Positions 19,979 to 31,681 of a stretch of DNA of 64,000 nt are shown here, piece by piece. A program made the translations under genes and the position numbers. Numbering within the stretch: the first letter of the stretch is position 1; each line of letters starts with the position of its first letter. Source of the DNA: Legionella hackeliae (lineage in GTDB: Bacteria; Pseudomonadota; Gammaproteobacteria; Legionellales; Legionellaceae); contig NZ_LN681225.1 in the NCBI RefSeq assembly GCF_000953655.1, positions 3,113,501 to 3,177,500 on the forward strand. Reading direction: 5' to 3'. Below the pieces are notes generated by a model. It was not told the DNA's origin and ran no database searches. It worked only from the letters and a program-made list of their open reading frames with translations.

Positions 19979-21418
19979 TTAGGAAAATGCACTCAAACAA
20001 GCATTAATTAATCCGGCTGGGAATATTCCCAACAATAGCAGTGATAAACTGTTTGCGGAGAAAATTAAATTCATTGGGGCTGATAGTTGTACTGGGGTAC
20101 TGTCAACTGCATCATCAAAGTACATTACTTTAACGATACGAACATAGTAGTAAGCACCAATAACCGCAAAGATTAAGCCCAACACAGCAACCCATGTCAG
20201 ATGGACATCAACAAGTGCCTTTAATACCAATAACTTCGTAAAAAATCCTACGGTTGGTGGTACACCGGCCATGGAAAACATGACGATTAGCATCATAAAT
20301 GCAATCCAGGGATTACGTTTATTTAGCCCTTTTAAGTCATCTACTGCTTCCACCTCAATCCCATTTTTGGAGAGCAACACAATTAATCCGAAGGCAGCCA
20401 CCGTCATAATAGAATAAACAAGTATATAATAAAGCGCTGCGGCATAGCCTGCAGTAGTGGCAGTCAATAAACCAAATAGAGCATAACCAATATGAGAAAT
20501 TGCAGAGTAAGCTAATAGACGCTTAATATTGGATTGCGTAATTGCCAAAATATTACCCAATCCTGTAGATAGTAGGGCCATAACAATCAATATTTGCTGC
20601 CATTGTACTGAGGCATCAGGAAGGCCTATCGTGAGAATACGGAAGGCCATACCCAGCGCTGCAATTTTTGGTGCAGCACTTAGGAATAGAGTCACTGATG
20701 TAGGTGCACCTTGGTAAACATCTGGTGCCCACATATGAAACGGGGTAGCAGCTAATTTAAAACCAACACCCGCTAAAATAAATACCAGAGCAAAGGACAA
20801 GAGCGTATTTTGTTGTTGCCAATTTGCAGCTACAGCATTAGCTATGTCCATTAAATCGAGCTTACCAGTAGCACCATATAATAACGATAAACCATACAAC
20901 AGCATACCTGAGGCAATAGCCCCCATGACAAAGTATTTCATCGCTGCTTCTGCTGCATCACTATTGGTGCGTCGAATTGCTGTCATTGCGTAAAGAGGCA
21001 ATGAAAGTAATTCTAGCCCAAGATAAATGGTTAATAGTGAGTGTGCTGAAACAAGAACCATCATCCCTAAAGTCGAAAACAAACCGAGAATATAATAGTC
21101 ACCCGATGGGATTTGACGTTCGTCAATATAGTGCCTTGAATATAAGAAACACAGAAAGACAGTTAAATAGATAAATAACTTCATAAGCTGAGCGATATCA
21201 TCGCTAATGAATAGACCACCTAAGATTGTTACCTTAAAACTACCAAGAAATAAAAAGCTAACTGCAGCAGCCAAGATAAGACCAATCTCTGCAATAACAA
21301 ATGCAATCGAAGCAAAGCGATCACGTAAAAATAGATCGGCCAGCAAGGCAACACAGGCTGTAATTAGCACAATCATTTCAGGCAAAGCAATGTGTAGATT
21401 CTCTAATAATACTGTCAT
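19979..21418 (-). CDS. nuoN: NADH-quinone oxidoreductase subunit N
   Basis: This is an antiporter-like proton-pumping subunit of complex I, 479 residues with about 14 membrane spans. The conserved [36 protein letters not shown] and [19 protein letters not shown] segments hold the functional lysines and the discontinuous helix. It is the last gene of the 14-gene operon, 19 bases after nuoM, and ends before the bidirectional terminator. Confidence 0.96.
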   Translation of the reverse strand: MTVLLENLHIALPEMIVLITACVALLADLFLRDRFASIAFVIAEIGLILAAAVSFLFLGSFKVTILGGLFISDDIAQLMKLFIYLTVFLCFLYSRHYIDERQIPSGDYYILGLFSTLGMMVLVSAHSLLTIYLGLELLSLPLYAMTAIRRTNSDAAEAAMKYFVMGAIASGMLLYGLSLLYGATGKLDLMDIANAVAANWQQQNTLLSFALVFILAGVGFKLAATPFHMWAPDVYQGAPTSVTLFLSAAPKIAALGMAFRILTIGLPDASVQWQQILIVMALLSTGLGNILAITQSNIKRLLAYSAISHIGYALFGLLTATTAGYAAALYYILVYSIMTVAAFGLIVLLSKNGIEVEAVDDLKGLNKRNPWIAFMMLIVMFSMAGVPPTVGFFTKLLVLKALVDVHLTWVAVLGLIFAVIGAYYYVRIVKVMYFDDAVDSTPVQLSAPMNLIFSANSLSLLLLGIFPAGLINACLSAFS

Positions 21419-21437
21419 GTCAGTTTAACCTTGCTAG

Positions 21438-22943
21438 TTATAGTTTTGATTTGTTGGCTTCAGCCAAAGTATGGCTCACAGATTGATGTACATAATCCAG
21501 TATGGGCTTTGGATACACGCCCATTCCTATTACCATCAAAGCGAGTAGTACATAAGCACTGATCTCAAAGCCTGTAAGGTCTTTTAGGTTAGCGACTTTA
21601 TCATTCGCAACCGGCCCAAAAATTACTCGCTTATACATCCATAATGTATAGGCGGCACCAATAATAAGGGTGGTTGCAGCCCAAAAAGCTATCCAAAAAT
21701 TAGCTTTGACCGCCCCTAAAATAACCATGAATTCGCCCACAAAGCCTGAGGTACCGGGTAAACCAGCATTGGCCATAGCAAACAGCATAAAAAATGAGGC
21801 GAAGATAGGCATAGTATTCACAATCCCACCAAAATCTTTCACTTGTCTGGTGTGCATACGATCGTATATGAAACCCACTCCAGCAAACATTGCACTAGAA
21901 ACAAAGGCATGTGAAATCATTATGATAATTGCACCCTCAAGTACTAAAGCAGCATTGCGAATACCGGATTGATGAGCAATAGCAAAAATTGCGAAACAGC
22001 CTAAAGTAACAAATCCCATGTGTGAGATAGAGGAATAAGCAATCAAGCGCTTCATATCTTGCTGAATAATAGCAACTAATCCGACATAGACTACTGCTAT
22101 TAACGATAACGCAATCATAACCATTGCATATTTACTACATGCATCGGGTACTATTGGTAATGCAAACCGGATAAACCCGTAAGCACCTAACTTCAATAAA
22201 ATAGCTGCTAATACTATCGAGCCGCCAGCTGGAGCTTCAGTGTGCGCATCAGGTAACCAGGTATGTACAGGAAACATTGGAATCTTAATTGCAAAACCAA
22301 GAAAGAAAGCAATAAAGATAAGCGTTTGCGCTGTCATTCCTAACTTAATCGCATAAAGCGTTTCAATTTTGAATGAACCCACAATATACCCCATGTATAA
22401 AAATGAGGCTAACATGAGAACAGAGCCTAAAAAGGTATATAGGAAGAATTTAATCGCGGCATAAACCCGATTATCTGATCCCCAAATACCAATAATTAAA
22501 TACATTGGAATAAGTGTTGCTTCCCAGAAAATATAGAAAACAATCGCATCAAGAGAGGCAAAAACCCCGACTAAGAAGCCTTGCATAATCAAAAAAGCTG
22601 CCATGTATTGAGCTACGCGTTTATGAATGCTGTCCCAAGTGGCTAAAATAACAATAAGATTAGTGAATATGCTCAATACAATAAGTAATAAAGACAATCC
22701 GTCAATGCCAAGACTATAGTTAATACCTAAACTAGGCATCCAGGGATATTCATCAACAAATTGCATTGTATAGGAGTTGGAATCAAATCCAGTGACCAAA
22801 GGAATGCACATAATCAGCGTTAATAACACTGTAAAAAGAGCTAAATAACGCGATACATTAGGATTGTTATCATCACCAGTGAGAAATACAAACACACCGC
22901 CGATGATAGGCAACCAGATCAATAAATTGAGCAAATGATGCAT
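21438..22943 (-). CDS. nuoM: NADH-quinone oxidoreductase subunit M
   Basis: This is a second antiporter-like membrane subunit of complex I, 501 residues. The family landmarks EATLIPMYLIIGIWG (Glu of the pump), KIPMFPVHTWLPDAHTEAP and MKRLIAYSSISHMGFVTLG are all present. It lies 15 bases after nuoL and 19 before nuoN in one operon. Confidence 0.97.
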   Translation of the reverse strand: MHHLLNLLIWLPIIGGVFVFLTGDDNNPNVSRYLALFTVLLTLIMCIPLVTGFDSNSYTMQFVDEYPWMPSLGINYSLGIDGLSLLLIVLSIFTNLIVILATWDSIHKRVAQYMAAFLIMQGFLVGVFASLDAIVFYIFWEATLIPMYLIIGIWGSDNRVYAAIKFFLYTFLGSVLMLASFLYMGYIVGSFKIETLYAIKLGMTAQTLIFIAFFLGFAIKIPMFPVHTWLPDAHTEAPAGGSIVLAAILLKLGAYGFIRFALPIVPDACSKYAMVMIALSLIAVVYVGLVAIIQQDMKRLIAYSSISHMGFVTLGCFAIFAIAHQSGIRNAALVLEGAIIIMISHAFVSSAMFAGVGFIYDRMHTRQVKDFGGIVNTMPIFASFFMLFAMANAGLPGTSGFVGEFMVILGAVKANFWIAFWAATTLIIGAAYTLWMYKRVIFGPVANDKVANLKDLTGFEISAYVLLALMVIGMGVYPKPILDYVHQSVSHTLAEANKSKL

Positions 22944-22958
22944 ACCTTCACCTTATAA

Positions 22959-24932
22959 TCAGCCTAGTAACAACCAGCATAAGAAAATAAACAGACCAAA
23001 CACCATTACGGTTGCATAATGGTATAGATAACCACTTTGAATAGCACGTCCTTTTTGGGCAAACCATCTTACAGTACGACCAGTTCCATTCACTATCATG
23101 CCATCAATAAGCTTTTGGTCACCTGTATTATAAAAGAAGCGACCAAGCGCTTTGGATCCACGCACAAAAACAAGATTATTAAAGGCATCAAACCCATATT
23201 TATTAACAAGAATGCGATACAACCAGGACAATCTTTGCGACAAAATTACAGGTATTTGAGGCATAGCAATATAGCAAACCCATGCGATCAATATTCCTGC
23301 TATAGTAATCCAAAAAGTTAAGGTGGTTACTGAATGCAACGCTTCTTTCCATGGTGAAGAAACTTCTTTAGCAATTTCACCAAGAACATTATGCTCTGGT
23401 AAGACAAACAATGACTTTCCTAATAATGAAGGAGCATCAAAAAGCATTGGCATGTAAAGGATATAGCCAATGATTAGCGATGGAATCGCCAACAATACTA
23501 AAGGAAGCCATACGACCCATGGTGATTCGTGTAAATGGGACAGCGTATGTTCGTCCATTCTTGGCGTACCATGGAATGTCATAAACAAAGCGCGGAAGGT
23601 ATAGACTGCAGTGACCATAGCACCGACTGCCACACAGAAATAGGCATAACCACTACCAGGGATTTCTGAAAGTTTTGCTGCTTCGATAATGGTATCTTTT
23701 GAATAAAAACCAGCAAAAGGAGGCAGGGCACAAAGCGCTAAACTACCGATGACAAATGTAATGTAGGTAATAGGCATTTTATTCCAAAGTCCACCCATTT
23801 TACGCATATCTTGTTCATGGTGCATACCGATGATTACTGAACCGGCTCCCAAGAATAATAGCGCTTTAAAACAGGCGTGCGTTAGTAAATGAAACATTCC
23901 TGCGCTATAAGCTGAAGCACCCATAGCTACCATCATATATCCTAATTGAGACAGCGTTGAATATGCCACTACTCGCTTAATGTCGTTCATGACTATGGCA
24001 AGTATTCCAGTAAATAGAGCACCAGTCGCACCAATGACTAAAATGGTGCTAAGTGCTGTAGTAGACAATTCGACCAATGGCGAAATGCGGGCAATCATGA
24101 AAACACCCGCGGTTACCATCGTTGCTGCATGGATGAGCGCTGAAATTGGTGTAGGACCCTCCATGGATTCAGGCAACCATACATGCAAGGGAACTTGAGC
24201 AGATTTACCCATTGCTCCAACGAAAAGTAATAAGCAGATCACTGTAATTACTGACCAAGAATGACCTGTGAAAATATCTATCGTTTGGCTTGTCAATGCA
24301 TTTGCGCTGCGGAACACTGTTTCATAATCTAAACTGCCTGTATAAGCCAGAACCATACCAATGCCTAAAACAAATCCGAAATCACCAACACGATTTACGA
24401 GGAATGCTTTTAAGCCACCTTCGATGGCAGATTCTTTTTGATACCAAAAACTGATTAGCAAATAGGAAACTAAGCCCACACCTTCCCAACCAAAGAATAG
24501 TTGTAAGAAATTATTGGCTGTTACCAACATTAACATCATAAATGTGAATAAAGAGATATAGCTAAAAAAGCGTTGATAGCCATCATCATCAACCATATAA
24601 CCAATACTGTAAATATGCACAAGAAATGAGACAAAATTTACAATGACCAGCATGACCACGGTTAATGGGTCAATTAAAAAGCCAATATGAAACGCATAGG
24701 GAAATAAATCACCACCATTTGCCCAAGTGTATAAATTTATATTTACTGGGTCAACTTTTCCGCTAAGAATTTCTACAGCAACATAAATGGACAATATTAA
24801 CGAGATACCCACGCCGGCAATAGTTACCGAATGTGCTCCTACACGCCCAATTTGATTGCGAAATAATCCAGCAACCACTGAGCCAACCAGAGGTGCGAGA
24901 ACAATTACGAGACATAGTTGTTGTATACTCAC
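22959..24932 (-). CDS. nuoL: NADH-quinone oxidoreductase subunit L
   Basis: This is the distal pump subunit of complex I, 657 residues, with the long lateral helix at the C-terminus that braces NuoM and NuoN. Signatures are FFGWEGVGLVSYLLISFWY, SAQVPLHVWLPESMEGPTP and IKRVVAYSTLSQLGYMMVA. It lies 4 bases after the nuoK stop, so translation is likely coupled. Confidence 0.97.
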   Translation of the reverse strand: MSIQQLCLVIVLAPLVGSVVAGLFRNQIGRVGAHSVTIAGVGISLILSIYVAVEILSGKVDPVNINLYTWANGGDLFPYAFHIGFLIDPLTVVMLVIVNFVSFLVHIYSIGYMVDDDGYQRFFSYISLFTFMMLMLVTANNFLQLFFGWEGVGLVSYLLISFWYQKESAIEGGLKAFLVNRVGDFGFVLGIGMVLAYTGSLDYETVFRSANALTSQTIDIFTGHSWSVITVICLLLFVGAMGKSAQVPLHVWLPESMEGPTPISALIHAATMVTAGVFMIARISPLVELSTTALSTILVIGATGALFTGILAIVMNDIKRVVAYSTLSQLGYMMVAMGASAYSAGMFHLLTHACFKALLFLGAGSVIIGMHHEQDMRKMGGLWNKMPITYITFVIGSLALCALPPFAGFYSKDTIIEAAKLSEIPGSGYAYFCVAVGAMVTAVYTFRALFMTFHGTPRMDEHTLSHLHESPWVVWLPLVLLAIPSLIIGYILYMPMLFDAPSLLGKSLFVLPEHNVLGEIAKEVSSPWKEALHSVTTLTFWITIAGILIAWVCYIAMPQIPVILSQRLSWLYRILVNKYGFDAFNNLVFVRGSKALGRFFYNTGDQKLIDGMIVNGTGRTVRWFAQKGRAIQSGYLYHYATVMVFGLFIFLCWLLLG

Positions 24933-24936
24933 GTTA

Positions 24937-25242
24937 TCAACCTTTTAAATGATTCATCTTGTCAACATCAATATTGCCCCGATTACGATAGAGCAACATC
25001 ACAATGGCTAAACCTATTGCCGCTTCGGCAGCAGCAACGGTTAAGATAAAGAAGACAAAAACCTCGCCAGTGACTCCCCCGTAATAGTGAGAAAAGGCGA
25101 TAAAGTTGGTATTTACCGACAACAACATGAGTTCGATACAAACCAACAGCAATATGACGTTCTTACGGTTAAGCATGATGCCGACTAAGCTTAATCCAAA
25201 CAAAATTGCAGCCAATATCAGATAGTTATTTACTGGTATCAT
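24937..25242 (-). CDS. nuoK: NADH-quinone oxidoreductase subunit K
   Basis: This small membrane subunit of 101 residues has three spans. Two buried glutamates important for coupling are visible in [13 protein letters not shown] and in [13 protein letters not shown]. It is tightly packed between nuoJ and nuoL. Confidence 0.97.
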   Translation of the reverse strand: MIPVNNYLILAAILFGLSLVGIMLNRKNVILLLVCIELMLLSVNTNFIAFSHYYGGVTGEVFVFFILTVAAAEAAIGLAIVMLLYRNRGNIDVDKMNHLKG

Positions 25243-25255
25243 TAATTTGTCCTGG

Positions 25256-25897
25256 TTATTTCTCTGATTTCATTTTAATAAGTTCAACTCTATCCTCATG
25301 GCGCGTCATGATTTGCTTGGTAATATCTTGACGCTTGGAGCGAATAGCTCCTCGATGAGCAAGAGTAATGGCAGAGACAATCGCTACCAATAGCAATACT
25401 GCCGCAATTTCAAAAGCAAAGACGTAATCGGTGTAAAGAACCAAGCCGATTTCTTCAGTATTAGAGACTGCCTTTAAAGGCGCGACATAATTTTCATCGT
25501 CTACACTTGTTGCTGTTGCGTGCGCTGTAGTCTCAACTGCTTTGTTAAATGATTCTTCGGGAATTGCCACGAGTAGTAGGCCTGTCAGTAATGCTACTAA
25601 TATCAAACCAAAGGGCAGATAACGAACAAAATGCGACTTCATCGATTCAACATCGATATTTAGCATCATGACCACGAATAAAAATAATGTCATTACTGCC
25701 CCGACATACACAAGTACTAAAATCAGTGCTAAAAATTCAGCCTCAGCAATAATCCATAGTACAGCGCTTGCAAAAAACGTTACCACTAAGAATAGAACAC
25801 AGCGAACAGGGTTATTTTGAGTAATAACCATCACAGCAGACAGCAGTGCTAGTCCAGCAAAGATATAGAAAACTATTTGTACCAATAAGTCATGCAT
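25256..25897 (-). CDS. nuoJ: NADH-quinone oxidoreductase subunit J
   Basis: This membrane subunit has 213 residues and five spans, with the conserved [18 protein letters not shown] segment that includes the pi-bulge helix. The loop of about residues 113-155 is long and polar. It is spaced 11-13 bases from nuoI and nuoK. Confidence 0.96.
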   Translation of the reverse strand: MHDLLVQIVFYIFAGLALLSAVMVITQNNPVRCVLFLVVTFFASAVLWIIAEAEFLALILVLVYVGAVMTLFLFVVMMLNIDVESMKSHFVRYLPFGLILVALLTGLLLVAIPEESFNKAVETTAHATATSVDDENYVAPLKAVSNTEEIGLVLYTDYVFAFEIAAVLLLVAIVSAITLAHRGAIRSKRQDITKQIMTRHEDRVELIKMKSEK

Positions 25898-25908
25898 TTC
25901 TCACCCCA

Positions 25909-26421
25909 TTAGCGCCATTCTTTATCGGCTTCTCGATCAGCGGCCAATTGTTTTTCCATTAAATCACCAACAGCCAACAATTTTTCTTTTGTCATTATGT
26001 TTTGACCGCGTTCACTGACATGATAATGATGAATTGGCGTTACAACGATTGAATCAACAGGACAAGATTCTTCACATAAGCCACAGTTGATACACTTGAA
26101 CATATCAATATCATAGCGTGTTGTACGTCGTGAACCATCTTCACGTGGCTCAGACTCAATGGTAATCGCTAAAGCTGGGCATACAGCTTCGCATAACTTA
26201 CAAGCGATGCATCGCTCTTCACCATTAGGATAACGTCTTAAAGCCAGCATCCCACGGAAACGTGGAGATAATGGTGTTTTTTCTTCAGGAAACTGCACAG
26301 TAATTTTTTTCTTAAAGAAGTACTTACCAGTTAATTTCAAACCGGTAAATAACTCCAGAAGCAAAAAGCTGCGAAGATAGTGTTTAATGTATCGGTATGC
26401 TTGTTTCATTAGCTTGCTCAA
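25909..26421 (-). CDS. nuoI: NADH-quinone oxidoreductase subunit I
   Basis: This peripheral-arm ferredoxin-like subunit of 170 residues carries clusters N6a and N6b. Two CxxCxxCxxxCP motifs are intact: C71, C74, C77, C81 and C110, C113, C116, C120. The N-terminus is amphipathic. Length and sequence are of the mitochondrial TYKY type. Confidence 0.97.
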   Translation of the reverse strand: MSKLMKQAYRYIKHYLRSFLLLELFTGLKLTGKYFFKKKITVQFPEEKTPLSPRFRGMLALRRYPNGEERCIACKLCEAVCPALAITIESEPREDGSRRTTRYDIDMFKCINCGLCEESCPVDSIVVTPIHHYHVSERGQNIMTKEKLLAVGDLMEKQLAADREADKEWR

Positions 26422-26431
26422 TTATGACTGG

Positions 26432-27454
26432 TTAAAACCATGGTTTTAGTTGTGCTACTACCATTAAGGCCGTAACAATCACCCAAACTATAGTCACCGG
26501 GATCAATACCTTCCATCCTAAACGCATTAACTGATCGTAGCGATAACGCGGAAAGGTTGCACGAATCCACAGATAAACGAAGAGGAAAAATGCGACCTTG
26601 ATAAACAACCAGATAAAGCCAGGCACCACAAAGAAAATATCATTTAAAAAAGGTATTCCTTCGAATGGGGATAACCATCCTCCTAGGAAGAGCAATGCTA
26701 TGACAGTAGATATCAAAATCATACTGGCATATTCAGATAGGAAAAATAATGCAAACCCTATCCCAGAATATTCCACATGAAAGCCTGCAACAATTTCAGA
26801 CTCACCTTCAGCTAAATCGAATGGGGCACGATTAGTTTCGGCAATACCAGAAATCCAAAATGCCAGAAAGAGGGGCAATAATGGTAAAAACCACCAATGC
26901 CATATACCACCTTGTTGAGACATTACAATGTCTGTTAAATTCATGCTGCCCGCAGCAAGCAAGACACCTACGAAGGAAAAGCCCATGGCGATTTCATAAG
27001 AGACGGTTTGTGCAGCACTTCGCAAGGCTCCAAACATAGCGTACTTGGAGTTAGAAGCCCACCCTGCAATTAGAACACCATAAACACCCAATGAACTCAT
27101 GGCAAATAAATACAGAGCACCGGCATTAATATTTGTTAAAGCGATTCCTTCAGAAAAAGGAATCACTGCCCAACCCGCTAAAGCTGGTGCTAAAGCAAAG
27201 AGTGGCGCTATAACAAATAAGTACTTGTTAGACTTTGTCGGAACAATGATTTCTTTGGTAATCAGTTTTAACAAGTCAGCAAAAGGTTGCGTTAATCCAC
27301 GCCAACCTACTCGGTTTGGACCGATACGCACTTGAATATAGCCGATAACCTTTCGTTCAGCATAGGTTAGATACGCCACTACCAACAGCAGCGGTACAAC
27401 AATGATCACAATTTTAATGATGATCCAAAGCAGAATGCCAATATCTTGTAGCAT
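26432..27454 (-). CDS. nuoH: NADH-quinone oxidoreductase subunit H
   Basis: This membrane subunit of 340 residues forms the quinone chamber with NuoB and NuoD. Signatures are [18 protein letters not shown] near the start, the acidic loop [24 protein letters not shown]-type segment (about residues 210-235), and [21 protein letters not shown] near the end. It starts 10 bases past the nuoG stop. Confidence 0.97.
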   Translation of the reverse strand: MLQDIGILLWIIIKIVIIVVPLLLVVAYLTYAERKVIGYIQVRIGPNRVGWRGLTQPFADLLKLITKEIIVPTKSNKYLFVIAPLFALAPALAGWAVIPFSEGIALTNINAGALYLFAMSSLGVYGVLIAGWASNSKYAMFGALRSAAQTVSYEIAMGFSFVGVLLAAGSMNLTDIVMSQQGGIWHWWFLPLLPLFLAFWISGIAETNRAPFDLAEGESEIVAGFHVEYSGIGFALFFLSEYASMILISTVIALLFLGGWLSPFEGIPFLNDIFFVVPGFIWLFIKVAFFLFVYLWIRATFPRYRYDQLMRLGWKVLIPVTIVWVIVTALMVVAQLKPWF

Positions 27455-27463
27455 ATTTTTATC

Positions 27464-29812
27464 CTAACCCTTTATTGTTATTGCAGCAAAAGAGTGCCCT
27501 AGATCAATTGTCTCTGGCATTGCATTTGCCACCCAGACGACATCGGGGGCTATACGTTCGTCTCGTTTAAGCGGCAATGTTATCTCAATATCACCTTGAG
27601 ATACAGTAGCAACCTCATCTAATTTCAATCGTTGAGCAGTTTCTGGATGAATTCTTATGCATGCAGTTTCTGCTGCGGCACAAACTTGTAATGCCTGTGC
27701 ATGTCGAACAATCATATCTGAGCGATACAAAGGCCACTCACCCACGCGAACCAAATCTTGATTATTCACTGGCAATGACTCAGGGTAATAAGGTTGATAC
27801 TTAGTCTCTGTTGTCATATTCGCTAACGACTTAATTTCTTGCAGTACATCTTCTGTAGAGAGATAGTCAAACTGTTTGCAATGCAACAAATTACCTAAAA
27901 CTCTTAGTATTTTCCAGGCAGGCCTTGCCTCGCCATGAGGGGTTACAGCACCTTTCACAGTTTGCCAAGCCTGGTTGACATTGATATATGTGCCAGATGT
28001 TTCAGCATAGGGTGCTATTGGCAATATTACATCGGCATAATCTTGCATTGACTCGTGTTGAAATGCTGAAAGCATAACCACAAATTCAGCTCCCAGCATT
28101 GACTGACGAGCGCGATAAGGATTTGCAAAATCATATCCCGGTTCAACTGCCATAAGGAAGTAGCCTTTTAGCTTGGCATTTAAAGCAGCTTGCACATCAA
28201 GCCCCGGAACTTCAACTTCCTTACCAGCCACTGTTCGGTGAGGCAACATACCCGCTAACCATGCACCTGCACTGTTAGAGCCAGTTGTTAGTCTTAATAC
28301 TCGAACACCGAGCTGTTCTATCTGATTGACTAACGTACGTAACAAGGAAGCTTCAGGATGATTCTCACATATTGCACCCGTAACAATAGCAGCCTTCGGT
28401 TGACGTAAGGCATTTGCAATAGCCGTGGTAGATTCATCAACTTGCAAGCCTAATAACAATTTTTGTACGGCTTCAGGAAGCTTGGTAACATCATCTGTCA
28501 TCGCTAATACCAATTTTGCCATTTGCATTGGCAATTCTTGTGGCGATGCTATGATTTTATTGGTCAGTTCGAAATGATACTCGTAGTCCACAGGATTAAT
28601 TGCAAAGATTGAAGCACCATTACGAAATGCCTTGCGAACACGCACACCAGCTAGTGGAACTTCACGATGGATGTTACAACCCAATAAAAGAAGAGCACTT
28701 TGGTTTTCTAATTCGAAGTAGTCTAACGAGCTGCTGGGAATAGTAGCCTGTGTGGCCTGGTCTGCAAAATCTACTTGTTGGATACGGTGGTCGATATTAT
28801 TAACCCCAAGCTCTCTCATTAATTTTTGTAATAAATATAATTCTTCCAGTGTCGATGAAGAGGATGCAAATGCTGCAAATTGTTCTGGACCATGTTGCTT
28901 GATAACACGACTAATACCTTCGGCAGCAAATTTAAGAGCCGTAGTCCAGTCTACTGTTTCCCATTGGCCATTGCGCTTAATTCTAGGCTGACTTGCCCGT
29001 GCCTCATGGTTCAATCCTAAGTAGCTAAATCGATCTCTATCTGATAACCAAGTCTCATTGATAGACTCATTTTCGCGTGGAACAACACGCAAAAGCTTGT
29101 TACGTCGAACATGCAAATGGACGTTGGAGCCTAGGCAGTCATGTGGAGCCACACTGTCATGTTGGACAAGCTCCCAAGCTCTCGCTGTAAAGCGGTAGGG
29201 TTTTGAAGTTAGGGCACCTACTGGGCAGAGATCAATGATATTTCCAGACACTTCAGACGTCATGCTATGTTGTACATAAGTGCCAATTTGCATCTTCTCG
29301 CCACGACCTGTAGCACCTAGTTCCCTGACTCCAGCGACTTCTTCGCCAAAACGTACGCATCGCGTGCAGTGAATACAACGAGTCATTTCCGTGGAGATAA
29401 GCGAACCCAGGTTATCATCATCTACTGATCGCTTACTTTCCTGATATTCAGAATCGTCATAGCCAAATCCCATTGAGATATCTTGCAATTCACACTCACC
29501 ACCCTGATCGCAAATAGGGCAATCAAGTGGATGATTAATTAAGAGAAACTCCATAACCGCTTTTTGTGAACGAAGAGTTTCTTCTGATTTAGTGAAAACT
29601 TTCATGCCATTTGTGATAGGCGTAGCACAAGCGGGCACTGGCTTACGGCCATTTTCAACCTCAACCAGGCACATGCGGCAATTAGCAGCAACTGATAATT
29701 TTTTATGGTAACAAAAGCGCGGAATATAAATTCCGGCTTCATCTGCTACCTCAATAATCATCTTACCGTTTTCAACTTCAAATGTTTTACCGTCGATTTC
29801 AATGGTGGCCAT
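27464..29812 (-). CDS. nuoG: NADH-quinone oxidoreductase subunit G
   Basis: The largest peripheral subunit, 782 residues. The N-terminal 2Fe-2S domain has C34, C45, C48 and C62 (FCYHKK, NCRMC, ACATP), then a His-Cys3 4Fe-4S site (LDCPICDQGGEC) and a further 4Fe-4S site (CIHCTRC with a later LCPVGAL). The rest is a molybdopterin-oxidoreductase-like fold without cofactor ligands. Length is mitochondrial-like and shorter than the E. coli 908. Confidence 0.97.
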   Translation of the reverse strand: MATIEIDGKTFEVENGKMIIEVADEAGIYIPRFCYHKKLSVAANCRMCLVEVENGRKPVPACATPITNGMKVFTKSEETLRSQKAVMEFLLINHPLDCPICDQGGECELQDISMGFGYDDSEYQESKRSVDDDNLGSLISTEMTRCIHCTRCVRFGEEVAGVRELGATGRGEKMQIGTYVQHSMTSEVSGNIIDLCPVGALTSKPYRFTARAWELVQHDSVAPHDCLGSNVHLHVRRNKLLRVVPRENESINETWLSDRDRFSYLGLNHEARASQPRIKRNGQWETVDWTTALKFAAEGISRVIKQHGPEQFAAFASSSSTLEELYLLQKLMRELGVNNIDHRIQQVDFADQATQATIPSSSLDYFELENQSALLLLGCNIHREVPLAGVRVRKAFRNGASIFAINPVDYEYHFELTNKIIASPQELPMQMAKLVLAMTDDVTKLPEAVQKLLLGLQVDESTTAIANALRQPKAAIVTGAICENHPEASLLRTLVNQIEQLGVRVLRLTTGSNSAGAWLAGMLPHRTVAGKEVEVPGLDVQAALNAKLKGYFLMAVEPGYDFANPYRARQSMLGAEFVVMLSAFQHESMQDYADVILPIAPYAETSGTYINVNQAWQTVKGAVTPHGEARPAWKILRVLGNLLHCKQFDYLSTEDVLQEIKSLANMTTETKYQPYYPESLPVNNQDLVRVGEWPLYRSDMIVRHAQALQVCAAAETACIRIHPETAQRLKLDEVATVSQGDIEITLPLKRDERIAPDVVWVANAMPETIDLGHSFAAITIKG

Positions 29813-29829
29813 TGTTTAAACCTTCTCAA

Positions 29830-31107
29830 TTATGCTGCGACGATCGAGCGTTTATGCTTAATGAAATATTCAAATTCATGATAAAAATGCTTTACGAAAC
29901 TTTGCACCGGCCATGCCGCCGCTTCTCCTAAAGCACAAATGGTACGTCCCTCAATCTTATCTGCAACGTTTGCCAATTTTTCAATATCACCCGGCTCTCC
30001 GTGGCCTTCTTTAATACGATGAATAAGACGAACTAGCCAGCCTGTGCCTTCACGACAAGGTGTACATTGTCCACATGATTCATCCATATAAAACTCAGAA
30101 ATGCGATAAAGAGTATCTACCATGCAGGTTGTTTCATCCATAATTATTACTGCGCCAGAACCCAAACCAGAACCAGCTTTTTGGATACTGTCATAATCCA
30201 TATCCAGATTCATCATGACATCGCCAGGTAATACTTTCATTGAAGTACCCCCCGGGATAACAGCTTTAATTTTTCGACCTTCTCGCACGCCACCAGCCAA
30301 CTCGAGTAGCGTTTTAAAAGGGGTCCCTAACGGTATTTCAAAATTTCCAGGCTTATTAACATGTCCACTGACACTAAAGCATTTTGCGCCACCATTATTG
30401 GGTTTGCCTAGCTTAAGGAACCATTCGCCGCCCTTTTCCATAATCACAGGAACAGAGGCAAATGTTTCTGTATTATTAATTGTTGTGGGCTTGCCATACA
30501 AACCGTAGTTTGCAGGAAATGGAGGCTTAAAGCGGGGTTGGCCTTTTTTACCTTCCAGTGAATTCAATAATGCAGTTTCTTCACCACAGATATAAGCACC
30601 AGCACCTAAGTGGTTGAACAAGTCAAAATCGACACCAGAGCCTAAAATATTTTTTCCAAGAAGTCCTGCCTCGTAAGCTTCTTTTAGAGCTGACTCCGTA
30701 CGTTCAAATGGGAGCCAAAATTCACCACGAATATAATTGTAACCCACGGTTGCACCCATGGTGTAACCGGCAATCGCCATTCCTTCAATTAACTGATGCG
30801 GATTTAAGCTTAAAATTTCGCGATCTTTGCAAGTACCAGGCTCACCCTCATCTGAATTACACACAACGTATTTTTGTACGGGTGTATTGCGATTCATGAA
30901 GCTCCACTTTAGTCCAGTTGGGAAACCAGCACCACCTCGACCTCGTAATGCAGATGTTTTCAGCTCTTCAATAATTTGCTGAGGTGGGATTTGCTCTTTC
31001 AGAATACGCTGCCACGCACTATAACCACCGATACTTTGATAAGCAGCCAACGTCCAAGGCTTGTCCAAGTGAAATGTACGGTAACAGATTTGATTTAATT
31101 CAACCAT
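29830..31107 (-). CDS. nuoF: NADH-quinone oxidoreductase subunit F
   Basis: This NADH- and FMN-binding subunit has 425 residues. The nucleotide/flavin loop [14 protein letters not shown], the [19 protein letters not shown] motif and the 4Fe-4S site [15 protein letters not shown] plus a distal Cys (TICALGEAA) are complete. It lies 19 bases after nuoE and 17 before nuoG. Confidence 0.97.
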   Translation of the reverse strand: MVELNQICYRTFHLDKPWTLAAYQSIGGYSAWQRILKEQIPPQQIIEELKTSALRGRGGAGFPTGLKWSFMNRNTPVQKYVVCNSDEGEPGTCKDREILSLNPHQLIEGMAIAGYTMGATVGYNYIRGEFWLPFERTESALKEAYEAGLLGKNILGSGVDFDLFNHLGAGAYICGEETALLNSLEGKKGQPRFKPPFPANYGLYGKPTTINNTETFASVPVIMEKGGEWFLKLGKPNNGGAKCFSVSGHVNKPGNFEIPLGTPFKTLLELAGGVREGRKIKAVIPGGTSMKVLPGDVMMNLDMDYDSIQKAGSGLGSGAVIIMDETTCMVDTLYRISEFYMDESCGQCTPCREGTGWLVRLIHRIKEGHGEPGDIEKLANVADKIEGRTICALGEAAAWPVQSFVKHFYHEFEYFIKHKRSIVAA

Positions 31108-31126
31108 GACAACTCACCTCTATCGT

Positions 31127-31630
31127 TCATTGGTATTGTTCCAAAACCTGGTCAATTTTTTCAGGGGTCAAGCTTTCGTGATAATCTTTATCCACTTGCA
31201 TCATAGGTGCATTTACACATGCGCCCAAGCATTCTACTGTTCGTAAGGTATATTTACCATCAGGCGTTGTCTCACCAAGTTTGATACCTAATTTCTTTTG
31301 TAAATGACTAACTATTTTTGAAGAGCCACAAAGTTTGCATGAGATATTGGTACATACATTAATTAAATGTCGACCAATAGGTTTGTGCTCATACATTGTA
31401 TAAAATGTAGACACCTCATAAACTGCTATTGCAGGCATATTCAGGTAATCAGCTACCGCATCCATCAATTCGGGTGTCAAATAGCCATGCTCTTCTTGCA
31501 CTATTCTCAACACACTCATGACAGCCGATTGTCTTTCAGTAACCGGATATTTAGCAATCCAATGATCAATGTCATCCATACCTGCAGATGATACAAATTG
31601 ACGAAGTAATTTAGCTGAATTCTCAGACAT
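31127..31630 (-). CDS. nuoE: NADH-quinone oxidoreductase subunit E
   Basis: This thioredoxin-fold 2Fe-2S subunit (cluster N1a) has 167 residues. The four cysteine ligands are in CTNISCKLCG (first and second Cys of the pair spaced by four) and VECLGACVNAP. It precedes nuoF in the standard order. Confidence 0.96.
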   Translation of the reverse strand: MSENSAKLLRQFVSSAGMDDIDHWIAKYPVTERQSAVMSVLRIVQEEHGYLTPELMDAVADYLNMPAIAVYEVSTFYTMYEHKPIGRHLINVCTNISCKLCGSSKIVSHLQKKLGIKLGETTPDGKYTLRTVECLGACVNAPMMQVDKDYHESLTPEKIDQVLEQYQ

Positions 31631-31681
31631 TGTTTTCTAACCCTAATACATTTTTAGTTATGCAGGTATTGCCTGCTTAAT